From Desulfitobacterium dehalogenans ATCC 51507 (GTDB lineage Bacteria; Bacillota; Desulfitobacteriia; Desulfitobacteriales; Desulfitobacteriaceae), in NCBI RefSeq assembly GCF_000243155.2, contig NC_018017.1:620001-684000 (forward strand): DNA of 64,000 bases. The letters run 5' to 3'. Below are positions 48,825-58,227 of this stretch, piece after piece. A program made the position numbers and the translations under genes. How positions within the stretch are numbered: position 1 is the first letter of the stretch; every line of letters starts with the position of its first letter. Below the pieces are notes generated by a model. That model was not told the DNA's origin, ran no database searches, and worked only from the letters and a program-made list of their open reading frames with translations.

Positions 48825-48868
48825 TTTAGCGAATCTTTAAACACTTACTTTGATAAATAATGTACAAT
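48825..48868 (+). promoter_or_regulatory. Bipartite promoter element B, upstream of the flavoprotein reductase
   Basis: TTTAGCGAATCTTTAAAC (48825-48842), 18 nt, TGTACAAT (48861-48868). It is an exact copy of element A in both blocks and spacing, while the spacers differ, which argues for selection. Start predicted near 48875, 78 nt before the ATG. Confidence 0.7.
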
Positions 48869-48952
48869 GTGATTAAAGCACAGTGATCAAGTGCTTATAT
48901 TAATTTTCGATTAGAGCTCAATCGAAAACCAAATTAGGTTGGGGGAAACTGT

Positions 48953-50728
48953 ATGAACAAGAGATTTAAGAAAATAATTTCTTTGTTAATCTGCTTAGCG
49001 ATGCTATTTACACTGACAGCATGCTCGAGCTCAACGAATACACCAAAGGAAACTCCAAAAAAAACAAGCGATGGGTTAAGCTTTACTCCAGGAACCTATG
49101 CGGCTGAAGCTCCTGGACGTAATGGAATCTTAAAATTAGAAGTAACGGTAGATGAAAGTAGAATTCTTTCTGTGAAGGTTTTAGAACATAGTGAAACGGC
49201 AATGTTAAGTGATGCTCCGATTCAACAGATTCCACAAAAGATTGTGGAAGGGCAAACCTTAAAGGTTGATACAATTGCCGGAGCTTCCTTGACCAGTGGT
49301 GCGATTTTGGCAGCTGCTAAAGAAGCGCTGACCAAAGCGGGTGGAGATATTAACAAGTTGATGCAAGGAGTCGAAAAGGAAAAGATCCAAGTACAGGATG
49401 CTGAGACAGATATCGTGGTTGTCGGTGCCGGTGCAGCGGGGATGATTGCCGCCATTAAAGCATCCGCTTTAGGTAAAGATGTTATCCTCGTGGAAAAGAT
49501 GGGTATGCTGGGTGGTGGCGATACTATGATGGCTTCTACTTTGCTTAATGCAGCAGGTTCAAGCGTTCAAAAGGAATTAAGCATCCCCAACAGCTCAGCC
49601 GAAGATTTCTACAAACAATTGGATGGTATTGCCACCCAAAAGAACATGCCTGCGGATCGGACCACCCTGAAGACCTATGCCGATCGCAGCGGAGCGATGG
49701 TTGATTGGCTCGTCGATTTGGGTGTACCCTTCGGTAGAATCACCAATACCTTCCAACACAAAATTAAAGATGGCAGTGCACCGGGTACCCATATTGTCGC
49801 CGCCTTATCTAAGGAATTGAACGCAAAGAAAGTCGATTATCGCTTAAACACTAAGGCTACCTCAATCATTATGGAAGATGGTAAGGCAACGGGAATCGAA
49901 ATAGAGACTCCCGATGGCAATTATAAGATTAAGGCGAAGGCTGTCATCGTAACGACCGGTGGTTTCTCCAATAATCCGGAACTCCTCGCCAAGTATAATC
50001 CCACCTGGCTTAATCGACCCACCACGGGCTCTGCTTCTTTGACCGGTGATGGAATCATCATGGCCGAAAAGGTCGGTGCAGCCCTTTATAATATGGATCA
50101 AGTCAAAGCCAATTATCTTGCTCATGTTTTAGAGGATGGGTCAGCGGTATCTCTCACGGCAATTAACAACCATACCGTGCTGGTTAATCATGATGGCAAA
50201 CGCTTTGTCAATGAAGACCATGGCTCCATTAACTACAAGTCTGAGCAAATGATGATGCAGAAGGGTCATGAAGCCTACGCTATCTTCGACCAAACTGTCA
50301 TTGAAGATCTCAAGCTAATGAAGGGATACAACGATTCCGGTTATTTCATCTCTGCTGATACTCTTGAAGGATTAGCTGATAAGATCGATGTCAATAAAGA
50401 AAACTTCCTTAAGACGATGAAGGATTACCAATCTTATACAATTAATGGTGAGGATAAGGAATTTGGCCGGAAAATTTCTGATCCCATTGATAAGCCCAAA
50501 TACTATGCTGCTTTAGTCACACCTTCTATGCAAAGCACTTACGGTGGGATTAAAGTGGATGAGACTGGACATGTCATCAGTACAGAAGGTAAAGTCATTC
50601 CGGGCCTCTATGCCGCAGGAGCAACTTCCGGTCATGGTGCCGCTGCTGGAGAAGTTGGATACGCACTCATTGTTGCTGTTGTATTCGGTGATGTAGTAGG
50701 GGAACAGGCTGCAACAGATATTAAGTAA
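48953..50728 (+). CDS. Lipoprotein flavocytochrome-type reductase (fumarate/urocanate reductase-like)
   Basis: A 591-residue exported enzyme. Lipobox LTACS near residue 25. An N-terminal FMN-binding domain (about 45-125) ends in AGASLTSGAI, the pattern for covalent FMN on Ser/Thr. The FAD domain starts at VVVGAGAAGMIAAIKA, followed by the fumarate reductase-type catalytic fold, ending with GGIKVDETGHVI and GLYAAGATSGHGAAAGEVGYA. The FMN+FAD, heme-free form resembles urocanate reductase UrdA and related reductases of alpha,beta-unsaturated acids. The substrate is unknown. It should accept electrons at the outer membrane face. Confidence 0.85.
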   Translation: MNKRFKKIISLLICLAMLFTLTACSSSTNTPKETPKKTSDGLSFTPGTYAAEAPGRNGILKLEVTVDESRILSVKVLEHSETAMLSDAPIQQIPQKIVEGQTLKVDTIAGASLTSGAILAAAKEALTKAGGDINKLMQGVEKEKIQVQDAETDIVVVGAGAAGMIAAIKASALGKDVILVEKMGMLGGGDTMMASTLLNAAGSSVQKELSIPNSSAEDFYKQLDGIATQKNMPADRTTLKTYADRSGAMVDWLVDLGVPFGRITNTFQHKIKDGSAPGTHIVAALSKELNAKKVDYRLNTKATSIIMEDGKATGIEIETPDGNYKIKAKAVIVTTGGFSNNPELLAKYNPTWLNRPTTGSASLTGDGIIMAEKVGAALYNMDQVKANYLAHVLEDGSAVSLTAINNHTVLVNHDGKRFVNEDHGSINYKSEQMMMQKGHEAYAIFDQTVIEDLKLMKGYNDSGYFISADTLEGLADKIDVNKENFLKTMKDYQSYTINGEDKEFGRKISDPIDKPKYYAALVTPSMQSTYGGIKVDETGHVISTEGKVIPGLYAAGATSGHGAAAGEVGYALIVAVVFGDVVGEQAATDIK

Positions 50729-50802
50729 TCTTTGCAAGGGAAAATAGGAATCACTTTAACTAACTAAGATAAAATGCACATAAACAATCTCTATAGACGA
50801 TG

Positions 50803-50840
50803 AAACCTCTAAAACTATCGTAAATAGTTTTAGAGGTTTT
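50803..50840. terminator. Terminator between the reductase and the histidine kinase gene
   Basis: AAACCTCTAAAACTAT pairs with its complement as a 16-bp stem (loop CGTAA), followed by T on the plus strand. It lies between convergent genes. Confidence 0.85.
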
Positions 50841-50846
50841 GTTTCA

Positions 50847-52703
50847 CTAATGTCCTTCGACTTGTTCCAGGGGTAGTATCACGATGAAAGTCGAGCCTTT
50901 GTCCGCCTCACTCTCCACACGGATCTCACCCTGGTGGGCTTTCACGATTTCGAAAGCGATGGAAAGGCCCAGACCTGAGGATTCAATGTTGCTCCCTTGT
51001 TTGCTGTAATAATAGCGACCAAAGATTTTGGGCAAATCCTCTGAATCGATGCCAAGGCCTGTGTCGCAGATTTCAATGACGGCATTTGGCCCTTCACTAC
51101 GAAGGATAAGGGTTATTGATCCGTTTTCGGAAGTAAATTTTAAAGCATTTGACATAAGGTTTTCCAGCACTTGCTTGAGACGAAAGGCATCTCCTGTAAC
51201 GCAGACATCCTTTTCGATTTGGCTGGATAATGCAATGCCTTTCCGCTGAGCCATAGTCTGGGAACCTTCGAGGACGGTAGCGCAAAGAGAATCCAATCGC
51301 ACACGAAATTGATTAAAGGTAATGCCTCCTTCCTCCAACTTGGAAATGAGGAGTAAGTCTTCTGTTAGGCGACCGAGATAATCCAGTTGATTTTTGAGAA
51401 CAGTGAGTGTGGCTGCATTTCTTTCGTCAGAGAGCTCTATCATTTCTGCTGAACCTTGGGCATTAAAGATGGGAGTGCGCAGATCATGAAAAATGTTAGC
51501 AGTCATACTGTGCTTTTTTCTTTGCTCTTCCAGTATTTTTTGGTTAGCCTTTTCGAGTTCTTGAGTACGAAGCAAGACTTTGGCGTCCAAGTGGGCATTT
51601 GCTTCTTCGAGTTTAACCACCAGTTTATCTACCTCGTCAAATTTTCGAGCGAATCGGCTATTAATCACAAACATACATGAAAAGGCAAAGATCATGCCGC
51701 TGAATTGGGGGATATAGTAATAAAACATGGATATGGCAGGAAGAAAGTAACCAAGCTCCACAAAGCGGAAAAAGACACGTAAGCCTTCGCGTATGGCAGT
51801 CCCGATGAGTAGGATGTAGGCATCCGGTCTCTTCTTCGCACAGCCGGCTATAACCGCATAAGCGGAGGGCAGAGCGAGGGAATAGGCTATATGCTCAAAC
51901 AAATTGTTTAGCCCCAAGGAATTGAGGAGAATCAGCATAAAAGTAAGGGCAGTGATTCCCGGCCCTCGTACCAGCAGATTCCACTTCCCAGGAAGGTGAA
52001 TATCCATTAGCACAAAGCAGAGTGCAACAGAAAAGACGATGCGAAATATTCGTACCAAATCCGTCAGAGAACGAAATTCTAAAAGAATAAAATTCGAATT
52101 GGATAAAGCGGAGATTAGAGCAGTCAATGCCAGTGCCATAAGCAGGAGCAGATATTTTTCGCTGGGCTTTTTGATATAGAGGGATAGACTGTAGATAACG
52201 ATGAGTAGATAGATACCTAAGGTGAGCATGCTCAACCCATAAGCCAATAACATATCTTTCTCGGCGTTTTCATGCGTGGCCAGCATAATCTTGGTTGCAA
52301 AGGAATGGCGAGGGAGTTGAAGATCAAGGTCTATGTTTAAAGTTTTATCTTCATCCACGTTGTCCCTGGGTAGAGGGATTTGGTGCACTCTTTGGTAGAA
52401 AGTATGGCTATCATAAGAATAGGTAAGGGCACCATCCATATGTACTTGCACGGATTTAAAATCGGAGAACACCAGAACGAGTTCAGGTACTTCTTTGGGT
52501 ATGTGAAGATGAAGGGAAAGTTGGCTTTCCTCGATCGATTGATTCTTCGGGCTAGAAACGATGTAACTGCGTTCTGCTATATCCTCAGGAATAACTGAAC
52601 CCGAGTAGAATATTGGAGTTTGGCTGGTTAGATAGCCTGGGACCAGAAAGGATAGCATAAAAATCATGACGAACATGACCAAAGGAAGGGTGAACTTGCG
52701 CAT
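50847..52703 (-). CDS. Sensor histidine kinase with 7TM-DISM-type input
   Basis: A 618-residue kinase. Signal/TM at 1-25, an extracytoplasmic beta domain to about 175, seven predicted helices (about 180-365), a coiled coil, then HisKA with phospho-His in NIFHDLRTP and HATPase boxes NLMSNALKF, DTGLGI and SSGLGLSIAFEIV. I start at 52703 because GGAGG is correctly spaced there. It is divergent from its response regulator at 52805. The input type often senses small ligands or carbohydrates. Confidence 0.85.
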   Translation of the reverse strand: MRKFTLPLVMFVMIFMLSFLVPGYLTSQTPIFYSGSVIPEDIAERSYIVSSPKNQSIEESQLSLHLHIPKEVPELVLVFSDFKSVQVHMDGALTYSYDSHTFYQRVHQIPLPRDNVDEDKTLNIDLDLQLPRHSFATKIMLATHENAEKDMLLAYGLSMLTLGIYLLIVIYSLSLYIKKPSEKYLLLLMALALTALISALSNSNFILLEFRSLTDLVRIFRIVFSVALCFVLMDIHLPGKWNLLVRGPGITALTFMLILLNSLGLNNLFEHIAYSLALPSAYAVIAGCAKKRPDAYILLIGTAIREGLRVFFRFVELGYFLPAISMFYYYIPQFSGMIFAFSCMFVINSRFARKFDEVDKLVVKLEEANAHLDAKVLLRTQELEKANQKILEEQRKKHSMTANIFHDLRTPIFNAQGSAEMIELSDERNAATLTVLKNQLDYLGRLTEDLLLISKLEEGGITFNQFRVRLDSLCATVLEGSQTMAQRKGIALSSQIEKDVCVTGDAFRLKQVLENLMSNALKFTSENGSITLILRSEGPNAVIEICDTGLGIDSEDLPKIFGRYYYSKQGSNIESSGLGLSIAFEIVKAHQGEIRVESEADKGSTFIVILPLEQVEGH

Positions 52704-52804
52704 AGGAGAAACCTCCATTAAAATAAGGCTGAAGTACAAATATAAAGTTTCACAATCGTCTTGGAAAGACTATCAGGACGGAATACTATAAGAAGGTGAT
52801 ATCC

Positions 52805-53485
52805 ATGCATCGCATTTTGCTAGTTGAAGATGATCCTACGATTGCCGAGATCATTCAGTTTTATCTTGCGAAAAACCAAGAATATCACGTTCAATGGGTG
52901 AAAAATGCCCAGGAGGCGTTGAGCGCAGCCAATGAGCAGGTCGGTGCAATTTTGCTTGATATTCGTTTACCGGGAATGGATGGCATGGAAATCTGTGCTC
53001 AACTCCGGCGAAGACTCTATTGTCCAATCATATTCATTAGCTGTCTTGATGATGAGGAAACCATTGTTAAGGCCTTGCGTCTGGGTGGCGATGATTATTT
53101 GGTTAAGCCATTTAAGTGCCCGGTTTTGCTGGCTCGTATTGAAGCGAATTTAAGGCGTATGCAACGGAGTAATCCTCGCGTTGAGGACATGCTCTATAGT
53201 GGGGAGCTGGCTCTTAATACCAATACCCATACCGTTCAAAAGGGAAACGATAGGGTGTATCTATCCCCAACGGAATTTCAAATTCTTTACTTCTTGATGA
53301 GAAACAAAGGGATTGTCTTAGAGCTGGAAGAAATCTATTACTTCATATGGCAGCGTCCCAGTTACGGGGATGTGCGAACAGTATGTGTCCATGTTAGTAA
53401 CCTACGAAAAAAGATTGAAGAGGATCCCTTAAAGCCCAAATACATTAAGACTGTGCGTAAAATTGGCTATATGTTTAATGACTAA
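52805..53485 (+). CDS. OmpR/PhoB-type response regulator
   Basis: A 226-residue regulator. The receiver has VEDD (acidic pocket), LLDIRLPGMDG (phospho-Asp) and the KPF Lys; a winged-helix DNA-binding domain follows (SPTEFQILYFLMRN…VSNLRKKIEEDP). ATG 52805 is preferred over GTG 52796, which overlaps AAGGTG. Divergent pairing with the kinase suggests a two-component system; likely targets are the flanking flavoprotein genes. Confidence 0.88.
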   Translation: MHRILLVEDDPTIAEIIQFYLAKNQEYHVQWVKNAQEALSAANEQVGAILLDIRLPGMDGMEICAQLRRRLYCPIIFISCLDDEETIVKALRLGGDDYLVKPFKCPVLLARIEANLRRMQRSNPRVEDMLYSGELALNTNTHTVQKGNDRVYLSPTEFQILYFLMRNKGIVLELEEIYYFIWQRPSYGDVRTVCVHVSNLRKKIEEDPLKPKYIKTVRKIGYMFND

Positions 53486-53539
53486 TCTTATTAGTACATT
53501 TTTTTGCTTCATAGTCAATATGTATCGGAAGATGAAAAT

Positions 53540-53575
53540 TGGGACTGAACCTATGCAAAATAGGAATCAGTCCCA
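53540..53575. terminator. Hairpin after the response regulator gene
   Basis: TGGGACTGA-a-CCTAT-gcaaa-ATAGG-aa-TCAGTCCCA, a 14-bp stem with small internal bulges. No long T run, so possibly a weak terminator between convergent genes. Confidence 0.6.
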
Positions 53576-53659
53576 TTAATCATTTAGTGTCTAGTGTTTG
53601 ATAGTATAGTACCAGTTGACCTGTCCCCGTGGCCCCATGAATGGACTCTCCTTTTGAGT

Positions 53660-55282
53660 TTAAACAGCAGCTTCAGCCGCAGCATTTTGCCCGATAATCC
53701 TGCCAAAGACAAAGCAAGTGGCCACACTGGTGCCGCTTCCGCCGTATTGCTGAGCGATAACATTGGCGGCATTCCGCCCGGCTGAGTAGAGTCCGGCTAT
53801 AGGTGCTCCGGTCTCAGCGGAGAGAACTTGGGCCTTGGTGTTGATCCGTAATCCGCCTACGGTGAACATGCTCGTGGGGACGATTTCCAGAGCATAGAAG
53901 GGAGCGGTGGCAATCGGCTTGATGAATTTGCTCTGTTTATTAAGTAAAGGATCCTTTCCCTCAGCTGCTTTAGAATTGTAGAATTGCACGGTATTTTCCA
54001 ACACGCCTTCAGAAGTACCCAGGGCTTTGGCCAGCTCTTCGATACTATTGGCTTTAGTGACCTTGGCCTTTTCCAGGCTTTCTTTGGATTTCTCCGACAA
54101 GATATCGTGCATTTTGGCATCGAAGATGAGATAGCTGGGAAGATGCTTCTGCGGTCTGTGATTTTGGAGCATATATTCTGCTACCCAAGAATGGTAATGA
54201 TCTTCGGCGACGAAACGTGAGCCGAATTGATTGACAATGATGCCCTGAGAGAGGGGGCCGCCTGCACAGCCTTCCTGGGTGGTGTAGGCATAGGCCGTAC
54301 TGGTGGAAAAGGCCATGTGCATGTTTTGTAAAGCTGCCCCCAAGGCCTGCCCCATTTTGATACCTACACCGTTATCCCCGGCGGTTCCCAGAGCATACAC
54401 CCCATTGAATGCTGGGCAGTGGGTTCTCACCATATCTTCGTTCTTGGCAAAGCCGCCGGCGGTAAGAACGACTGCTTTGCGAGCTTTGATGGAGAGGGTC
54501 TTATCCCCTTGCTTAGCCTTGATACCAAGAACCCGTTTTTTATCATGATCATAGACCAATTGCTCTCCCGCTGTTTCGTACATAATCTTAACCTTGGGAA
54601 GAGCTTCCACAGCACGTAGTAAAGGCTGGAAGAAACCGGATCCGTCTCTTCCCCCCGGCCGGGTTTCGCTGTCTACCCAGCCTGTACGGTGTACGGCTTT
54701 GCTCACGGCAGCATAATCCATATGGTACTCGTCCCCCGTACAGGTTAAACCGGCTGTAGGATTAGGAGTTTCGGGCCAGAGGGGGTTGACACCGGGATTG
54801 AATTTTACGCCAATCTTTTCCGTAAGCCAGGTGTACATATCCGGGCTTTGTTCAGCAAAGATACGGCACTGGTCCTCATCGGCCCCCGTACCCAATGCCG
54901 CTATTAAATAGTTGTAGAAGTTCTCTGGGCTGTCTTCAAAGCCGGCTGCTTTCTGCAGAGCATTACCTCCACCGATGGTGACGAGGCCGCCGCAGATATT
55001 AGTACTTCCGCCGGCCGCTTTAGCCAATTCGAGAACGATGACTTCGGATCCTGCTGTACCTGCTTCCCAAGCTGCCGCTCCTCCCGCACCACCAAAGCCC
55101 ACCACCACTACATCCGTCTCGTGGTCCCAAGCTATACCCTCTGCCGGTGCCGGTGGGTTACTCTTGGAAGTGTCGGTGGAACAACCGGCTAAGCCAATGG
55201 TTGCTATACCAGCAATACTAAAAGCCGCGCCCTTGATAAAATCTTTACGAGAGATCCCCTTCGAACTATTTGAAGTCGTCAT
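53660..55282 (-). CDS. Exported FAD-dependent fumarate reductase-like flavoprotein
   Basis: A 540-residue flavoprotein. The signal has SRKDFIKG (one Arg only, so Tat use is uncertain) and lipobox LAGC. The FAD fold VVVGFGGAGGAAAWEAG, the catalytic-domain segment and the end GLYSAGRNAANVIAQQYGGSGTSVA are present. It has no FMN domain and no CxxCH, so it needs a separate electron donor. ATG 55282 suits AAGGAG better than the abutting GTG. It is flanked by a two-component system and divergent to a TetR gene. Substrate unknown. Confidence 0.82.
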   Translation of the reverse strand: MTTSNSSKGISRKDFIKGAAFSIAGIATIGLAGCSTDTSKSNPPAPAEGIAWDHETDVVVVGFGGAGGAAAWEAGTAGSEVIVLELAKAAGGSTNICGGLVTIGGGNALQKAAGFEDSPENFYNYLIAALGTGADEDQCRIFAEQSPDMYTWLTEKIGVKFNPGVNPLWPETPNPTAGLTCTGDEYHMDYAAVSKAVHRTGWVDSETRPGGRDGSGFFQPLLRAVEALPKVKIMYETAGEQLVYDHDKKRVLGIKAKQGDKTLSIKARKAVVLTAGGFAKNEDMVRTHCPAFNGVYALGTAGDNGVGIKMGQALGAALQNMHMAFSTSTAYAYTTQEGCAGGPLSQGIIVNQFGSRFVAEDHYHSWVAEYMLQNHRPQKHLPSYLIFDAKMHDILSEKSKESLEKAKVTKANSIEELAKALGTSEGVLENTVQFYNSKAAEGKDPLLNKQSKFIKPIATAPFYALEIVPTSMFTVGGLRINTKAQVLSAETGAPIAGLYSAGRNAANVIAQQYGGSGTSVATCFVFGRIIGQNAAAEAAV

Positions 55283-55497
55283 GAAATTATCCACTCCTTA
55301 TTTATCTTCTTGTAATTTCCTTCACTAATACAAGCGGAAAAAGACTAATCAACTGACCCTTCCTCTTAGCGATCCTCTAGTTGTAAAAGTATAGTGCTGA
55401 TAGATCAGAGTATATACAATTGTTGAATAATCCCCCTTTCCATAAATAGAGTAATTTGTTATTATTATCACAGGTTTCTGATATTACCTTAACATTC

Positions 55498-55509
55498 TGA
55501 CTCTAGTCA
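55498..55509. promoter_or_regulatory. Palindrome upstream of the TetR gene, possible operator
   Basis: TGACTCTAGTCA is a perfect 12-bp palindrome 47 nt before the TetR start, in the 270-nt divergent region that also serves the flavoprotein gene. A candidate TetR site; no direct evidence. Confidence 0.4.
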
Positions 55510-55556
55510 TTCAATATGTTATCAGTTAAATGAGACATAAAGGGGGAAAATGTCCC

Positions 55557-56072
55557 GTGCTGAGAAAGAGCTTTGCCCAAGATTGTCTATATACTGCTGT
55601 AATGCGACTGATGAAAGAGAAAGATTTAGAGGACATCACTGTAAAAGAATTAGTGCTAAAAGCTGGAGTGTCCCGTTCAACCTTTTACCGGTATTATACA
55701 CAGCCTATGGATGTCCTTCGGGATTACCTCCAACCTTTTAATGATGACAATGCCCACTTGGATGACGAAGATGATAAAAAGGTTTATTTGCGTAGATTTT
55801 ATCAGTATTATACAAGCCATAGTGAGCTTATCTATGCTTTGATTCAGTCTAGTAAGACGGAGTTTCTCAGAGAAACCATATCCAGTCACATTCTCGAAGT
55901 CTTTACAGCCATGATGACGAATAAAGGAATATCTTCTTTCCTGCAAAAGGCTAGTGTGGGATTGTGTGTAGAAATATTGATCGTATGGATTATTAACGAT
56001 AGGGAAGAAAAGATCGAAGAAATGACCGACACTGTACATAACATGGTTTCTGTGATTGAAAGGGTATCCTAG
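55557..56072 (+). CDS. TetR-family transcriptional regulator
   Basis: A 171-residue TetR-type protein. The N-terminal HTH is SFAQDCLYTAVMRLMKEKDLEDITVKELVLKAGVSRSTFYRYY (split across about residues 4-46), close to DhaS/AcrR-like regulators. The C-terminal part is helical. I use GTG 55557 after AGGGGG; an ATG at 55530 lacks a site. Divergent position suggests it controls the flavoprotein at 53660. Confidence 0.8.
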   Translation: MLRKSFAQDCLYTAVMRLMKEKDLEDITVKELVLKAGVSRSTFYRYYTQPMDVLRDYLQPFNDDNAHLDDEDDKKVYLRRFYQYYTSHSELIYALIQSSKTEFLRETISSHILEVFTAMMTNKGISSFLQKASVGLCVEILIVWIINDREEKIEEMTDTVHNMVSVIERVS

Positions 56073-56120
56073 GATCGTCCCCGTGCCTCCCTGGAATAGG
56101 GCAATATAAGGAGGAAGATT

Positions 56121-57977
56121 ATGAAAGAGTTCACGAATGCTAGCAGGATCTATTTGGGGTCACAAGGATTGAATCAGGAGTGGCTGGAGAAGGCTCAATA
56201 TGCCTTGAACTCAAGTAATTTAAAGAGTTGGACAGCAGGGATACGCTTTTCTCAAGTCCCGGACATGATCACCTCCTACCTTAAGTCCGCTCTCTTAAAT
56301 TCTTATTTGAACAGCATAACCCAACGCCTGGGAGAAATGGATAGGGATTTGCTCCATAAGGCCCATGTTATTTATTGTACTGATGATCGCGGGAATATTC
56401 GCGACCTGAGCCTCAGCCCGGATGTCAGTGAACGGGTGGATAATCATGTATGCAGATTTGTCATGGATCTTCTTGATCAAGGGAATGTGTGGGAAGATGC
56501 GGTGAGATGGTATTGGAATCACTCTGTAATCTGGACACTGGAGGCCATGTCTCAAGAATTTGAGTTGAGAACGCTGTCCTGTATGTCGGAGCGAACCTGG
56601 TCAAAGGTCTATTCCAAAACCCTTTGCTATGCAAATGCCGAGCGGTTTAACAGTCTCTTTAATATTTATGCCAAAAATTTTGTGGATATCTACATGCAAT
56701 CCCTGCAAAAAGAGTATCTCGAGCCTTCCCGGTATAGTTTGGTTTTTTATGAAGAATTTTTAGGGTTAAATGCACCGGTTATGGGGGTGCAGAGTATCCT
56801 CCGACCGAGAATGATACAAGAAAAAGCCTCGTATCTTACCACGTTTAGTATGGCCATGTACCATCAACTGCGCAAAGTGGTAGCAGCACAGGAATTTGCC
56901 ATACAAGACAATAGGATCTGGTTTAGTGCAAATCTGGAAACTCCCAGCGGCAGCTCCAGCGGGAGGGTGATTCTCAAAAGGGAGAATGATTCACTCATTA
57001 AACCTTGTCAAGACTTGATAAAAGGAATGAATGACGAGACAGCTGATGTCATGGATTCAATCTGCCACCTCTGGCTCAAGAAATCCACATCCCTTCAAGA
57101 AAAAATCGTGATTCATGCAGATGATATTCTCGATCTCCGAGGGTTGCGCAGGCAGAAAAATGGTCATGGACAAAGAGGAGGATATAAAGCTAAGTGGCGG
57201 GAACGTATTGCCGCCCACATGGATTTATTAGATCAACTCTGGATTAATCCCACTGGGATCAGCTCCTTTACCTTAGAAGAAAAAGCCTTTATTATTTCTA
57301 AAAGCAAGGATTTACAGGACACAGGAAGCAAAGGGGATTTTAAATGGGAGGTGCGGCCAGGTAATCCTTTAGTTCGCGATTTGCGGAAAGGGAAGAGGCA
57401 AACCTCCATCCTTTCCAAAAGAGTTTTTGAACTGGACCCTTACCGCCAGGCTTACGAGAAACGGGCAGCCCGCTATTTCTCCTGGTTATGGAGAAGCCGG
57501 CAATCCCGGGGACATTATTTGGAACCGATTCGCATCCCTACCTTGCTTAATGCCATACGTCTGGAATATCAAAGGTCACGCTCAGCCAAAATAATCGAGC
57601 GATTTGAAAAGATGATGGATACTCTCAAAGATAAGGAGATTATCGCCGGTTGGCAATATGATCGGATCTATAAGAATGGGCAGGACTGGCTGGAGTTAAA
57701 ATTGGTGGTGGAACCTCCTCAGACTATAATCGATCAATACGCTAAGATTAAATCAGCGACAAAACCCACTAAACCGCCTAAATTAGCAGGATCCTTAAAT
57801 AACCTTGGTGAGCAATTAAGGAAGGAACGCCTAAGAAGAAGGCTGACCCAGATGCAGGCAGCGGAAGCCATTGGTATCGATCAAACCACGGTCTCGAAGC
57901 TGGAGTTGGGTCGAAGAAATCCTGACTTCCAAACAGCTCGAAAAATTCAGCAATGGTTCGCGACGGCATCTTTTTGA
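56121..57977 (+). CDS. Large HTH protein of unknown function (possible initiator-like regulator)
   Basis: A 618-residue soluble protein. Residues 1-330 match nothing I recognise. Residues about 430-530 look like a winged-helix segment (FELDPYRQAYEKRAARYFSWLW…FEKMMDTLKDKEIIAGWQY), reminiscent of plasmid Rep-like initiators. Residues about 565-615 form a clear XRE-type HTH (LRKERLRRRLTQMQAAEAIG…TTVSKLELGRRNPDF). ATG 56121 follows GGAGGAAG. Five nt after its stop begin three direct repeats of 22-bp period. It may be a regulator of the cytochrome/flavoprotein operon or a replication-type protein; the first fits its position better. Confidence 0.55.
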   Translation: MKEFTNASRIYLGSQGLNQEWLEKAQYALNSSNLKSWTAGIRFSQVPDMITSYLKSALLNSYLNSITQRLGEMDRDLLHKAHVIYCTDDRGNIRDLSLSPDVSERVDNHVCRFVMDLLDQGNVWEDAVRWYWNHSVIWTLEAMSQEFELRTLSCMSERTWSKVYSKTLCYANAERFNSLFNIYAKNFVDIYMQSLQKEYLEPSRYSLVFYEEFLGLNAPVMGVQSILRPRMIQEKASYLTTFSMAMYHQLRKVVAAQEFAIQDNRIWFSANLETPSGSSSGRVILKRENDSLIKPCQDLIKGMNDETADVMDSICHLWLKKSTSLQEKIVIHADDILDLRGLRRQKNGHGQRGGYKAKWRERIAAHMDLLDQLWINPTGISSFTLEEKAFIISKSKDLQDTGSKGDFKWEVRPGNPLVRDLRKGKRQTSILSKRVFELDPYRQAYEKRAARYFSWLWRSRQSRGHYLEPIRIPTLLNAIRLEYQRSRSAKIIERFEKMMDTLKDKEIIAGWQYDRIYKNGQDWLELKLVVEPPQTIIDQYAKIKSATKPTKPPKLAGSLNNLGEQLRKERLRRRLTQMQAAEAIGIDQTTVSKLELGRRNPDFQTARKIQQWFATASF

Positions 57978-57981
57978 GCAA

Positions 57982-58047
57982 ACTCTACCTTATGTTAATT
58001 TTTACTCTACCCTATCCTTATCAAGACTCTACCCTATCCATACTCAG
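57982..58047 (+). repeat. Three direct repeats with 22-bp period (iteron-like)
   Basis: ACTCTACC occurs at 57982, 58004 and 58026, each start exactly 22 bp apart. Copies two and three share ACTCTACCCTATCC. The period of two helical turns puts all copies on one DNA face, as in Rep iterons or multi-site activator arrays. They lie between the HTH gene and the cytochrome/flavoprotein operon. Confidence 0.75.
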
Positions 58048-58106
58048 AATACCTTCGATTCCTCACATATCAAAGGCTATGCTCCCTTAAACATAATAAG
58101 GAGAAT

Positions 58107-58146
58107 GATATGAAGCCTGTCTGCGCATCTGCGGACAGGCTTCATA
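58107..58146. other. Long hairpin upstream of the cytochrome gene
   Basis: ATATGAAGCCTGTC pairs with GACAGGCTTCATAT around CTGCGCATCTGCG-type loop sequence. No T run follows. TATAAT (58147-58152) directly adjoins it, and CACTTT…AAAGTG (58186-58204) lies further down. It could be a terminator for the HTH gene or an operator of the next operon. Confidence 0.5.
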
Positions 58147-58227
58147 TATAATGGTCATGGTCATAGAACAAAGGAGGAATGGGGCCACTTTTGATGTGAA
58201 AGTGCACTCAAGGAGGAGGTGAGAAGA

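Noticed and set aside
53629-53656. Short sequence GGACTCTCCTTTTG shared with the argD terminator, and GTGGCCCCAT inverted near 58179
   Set aside because: Too short for a repeat family; probably chance or a degraded REP-like trace that cannot be delimited.
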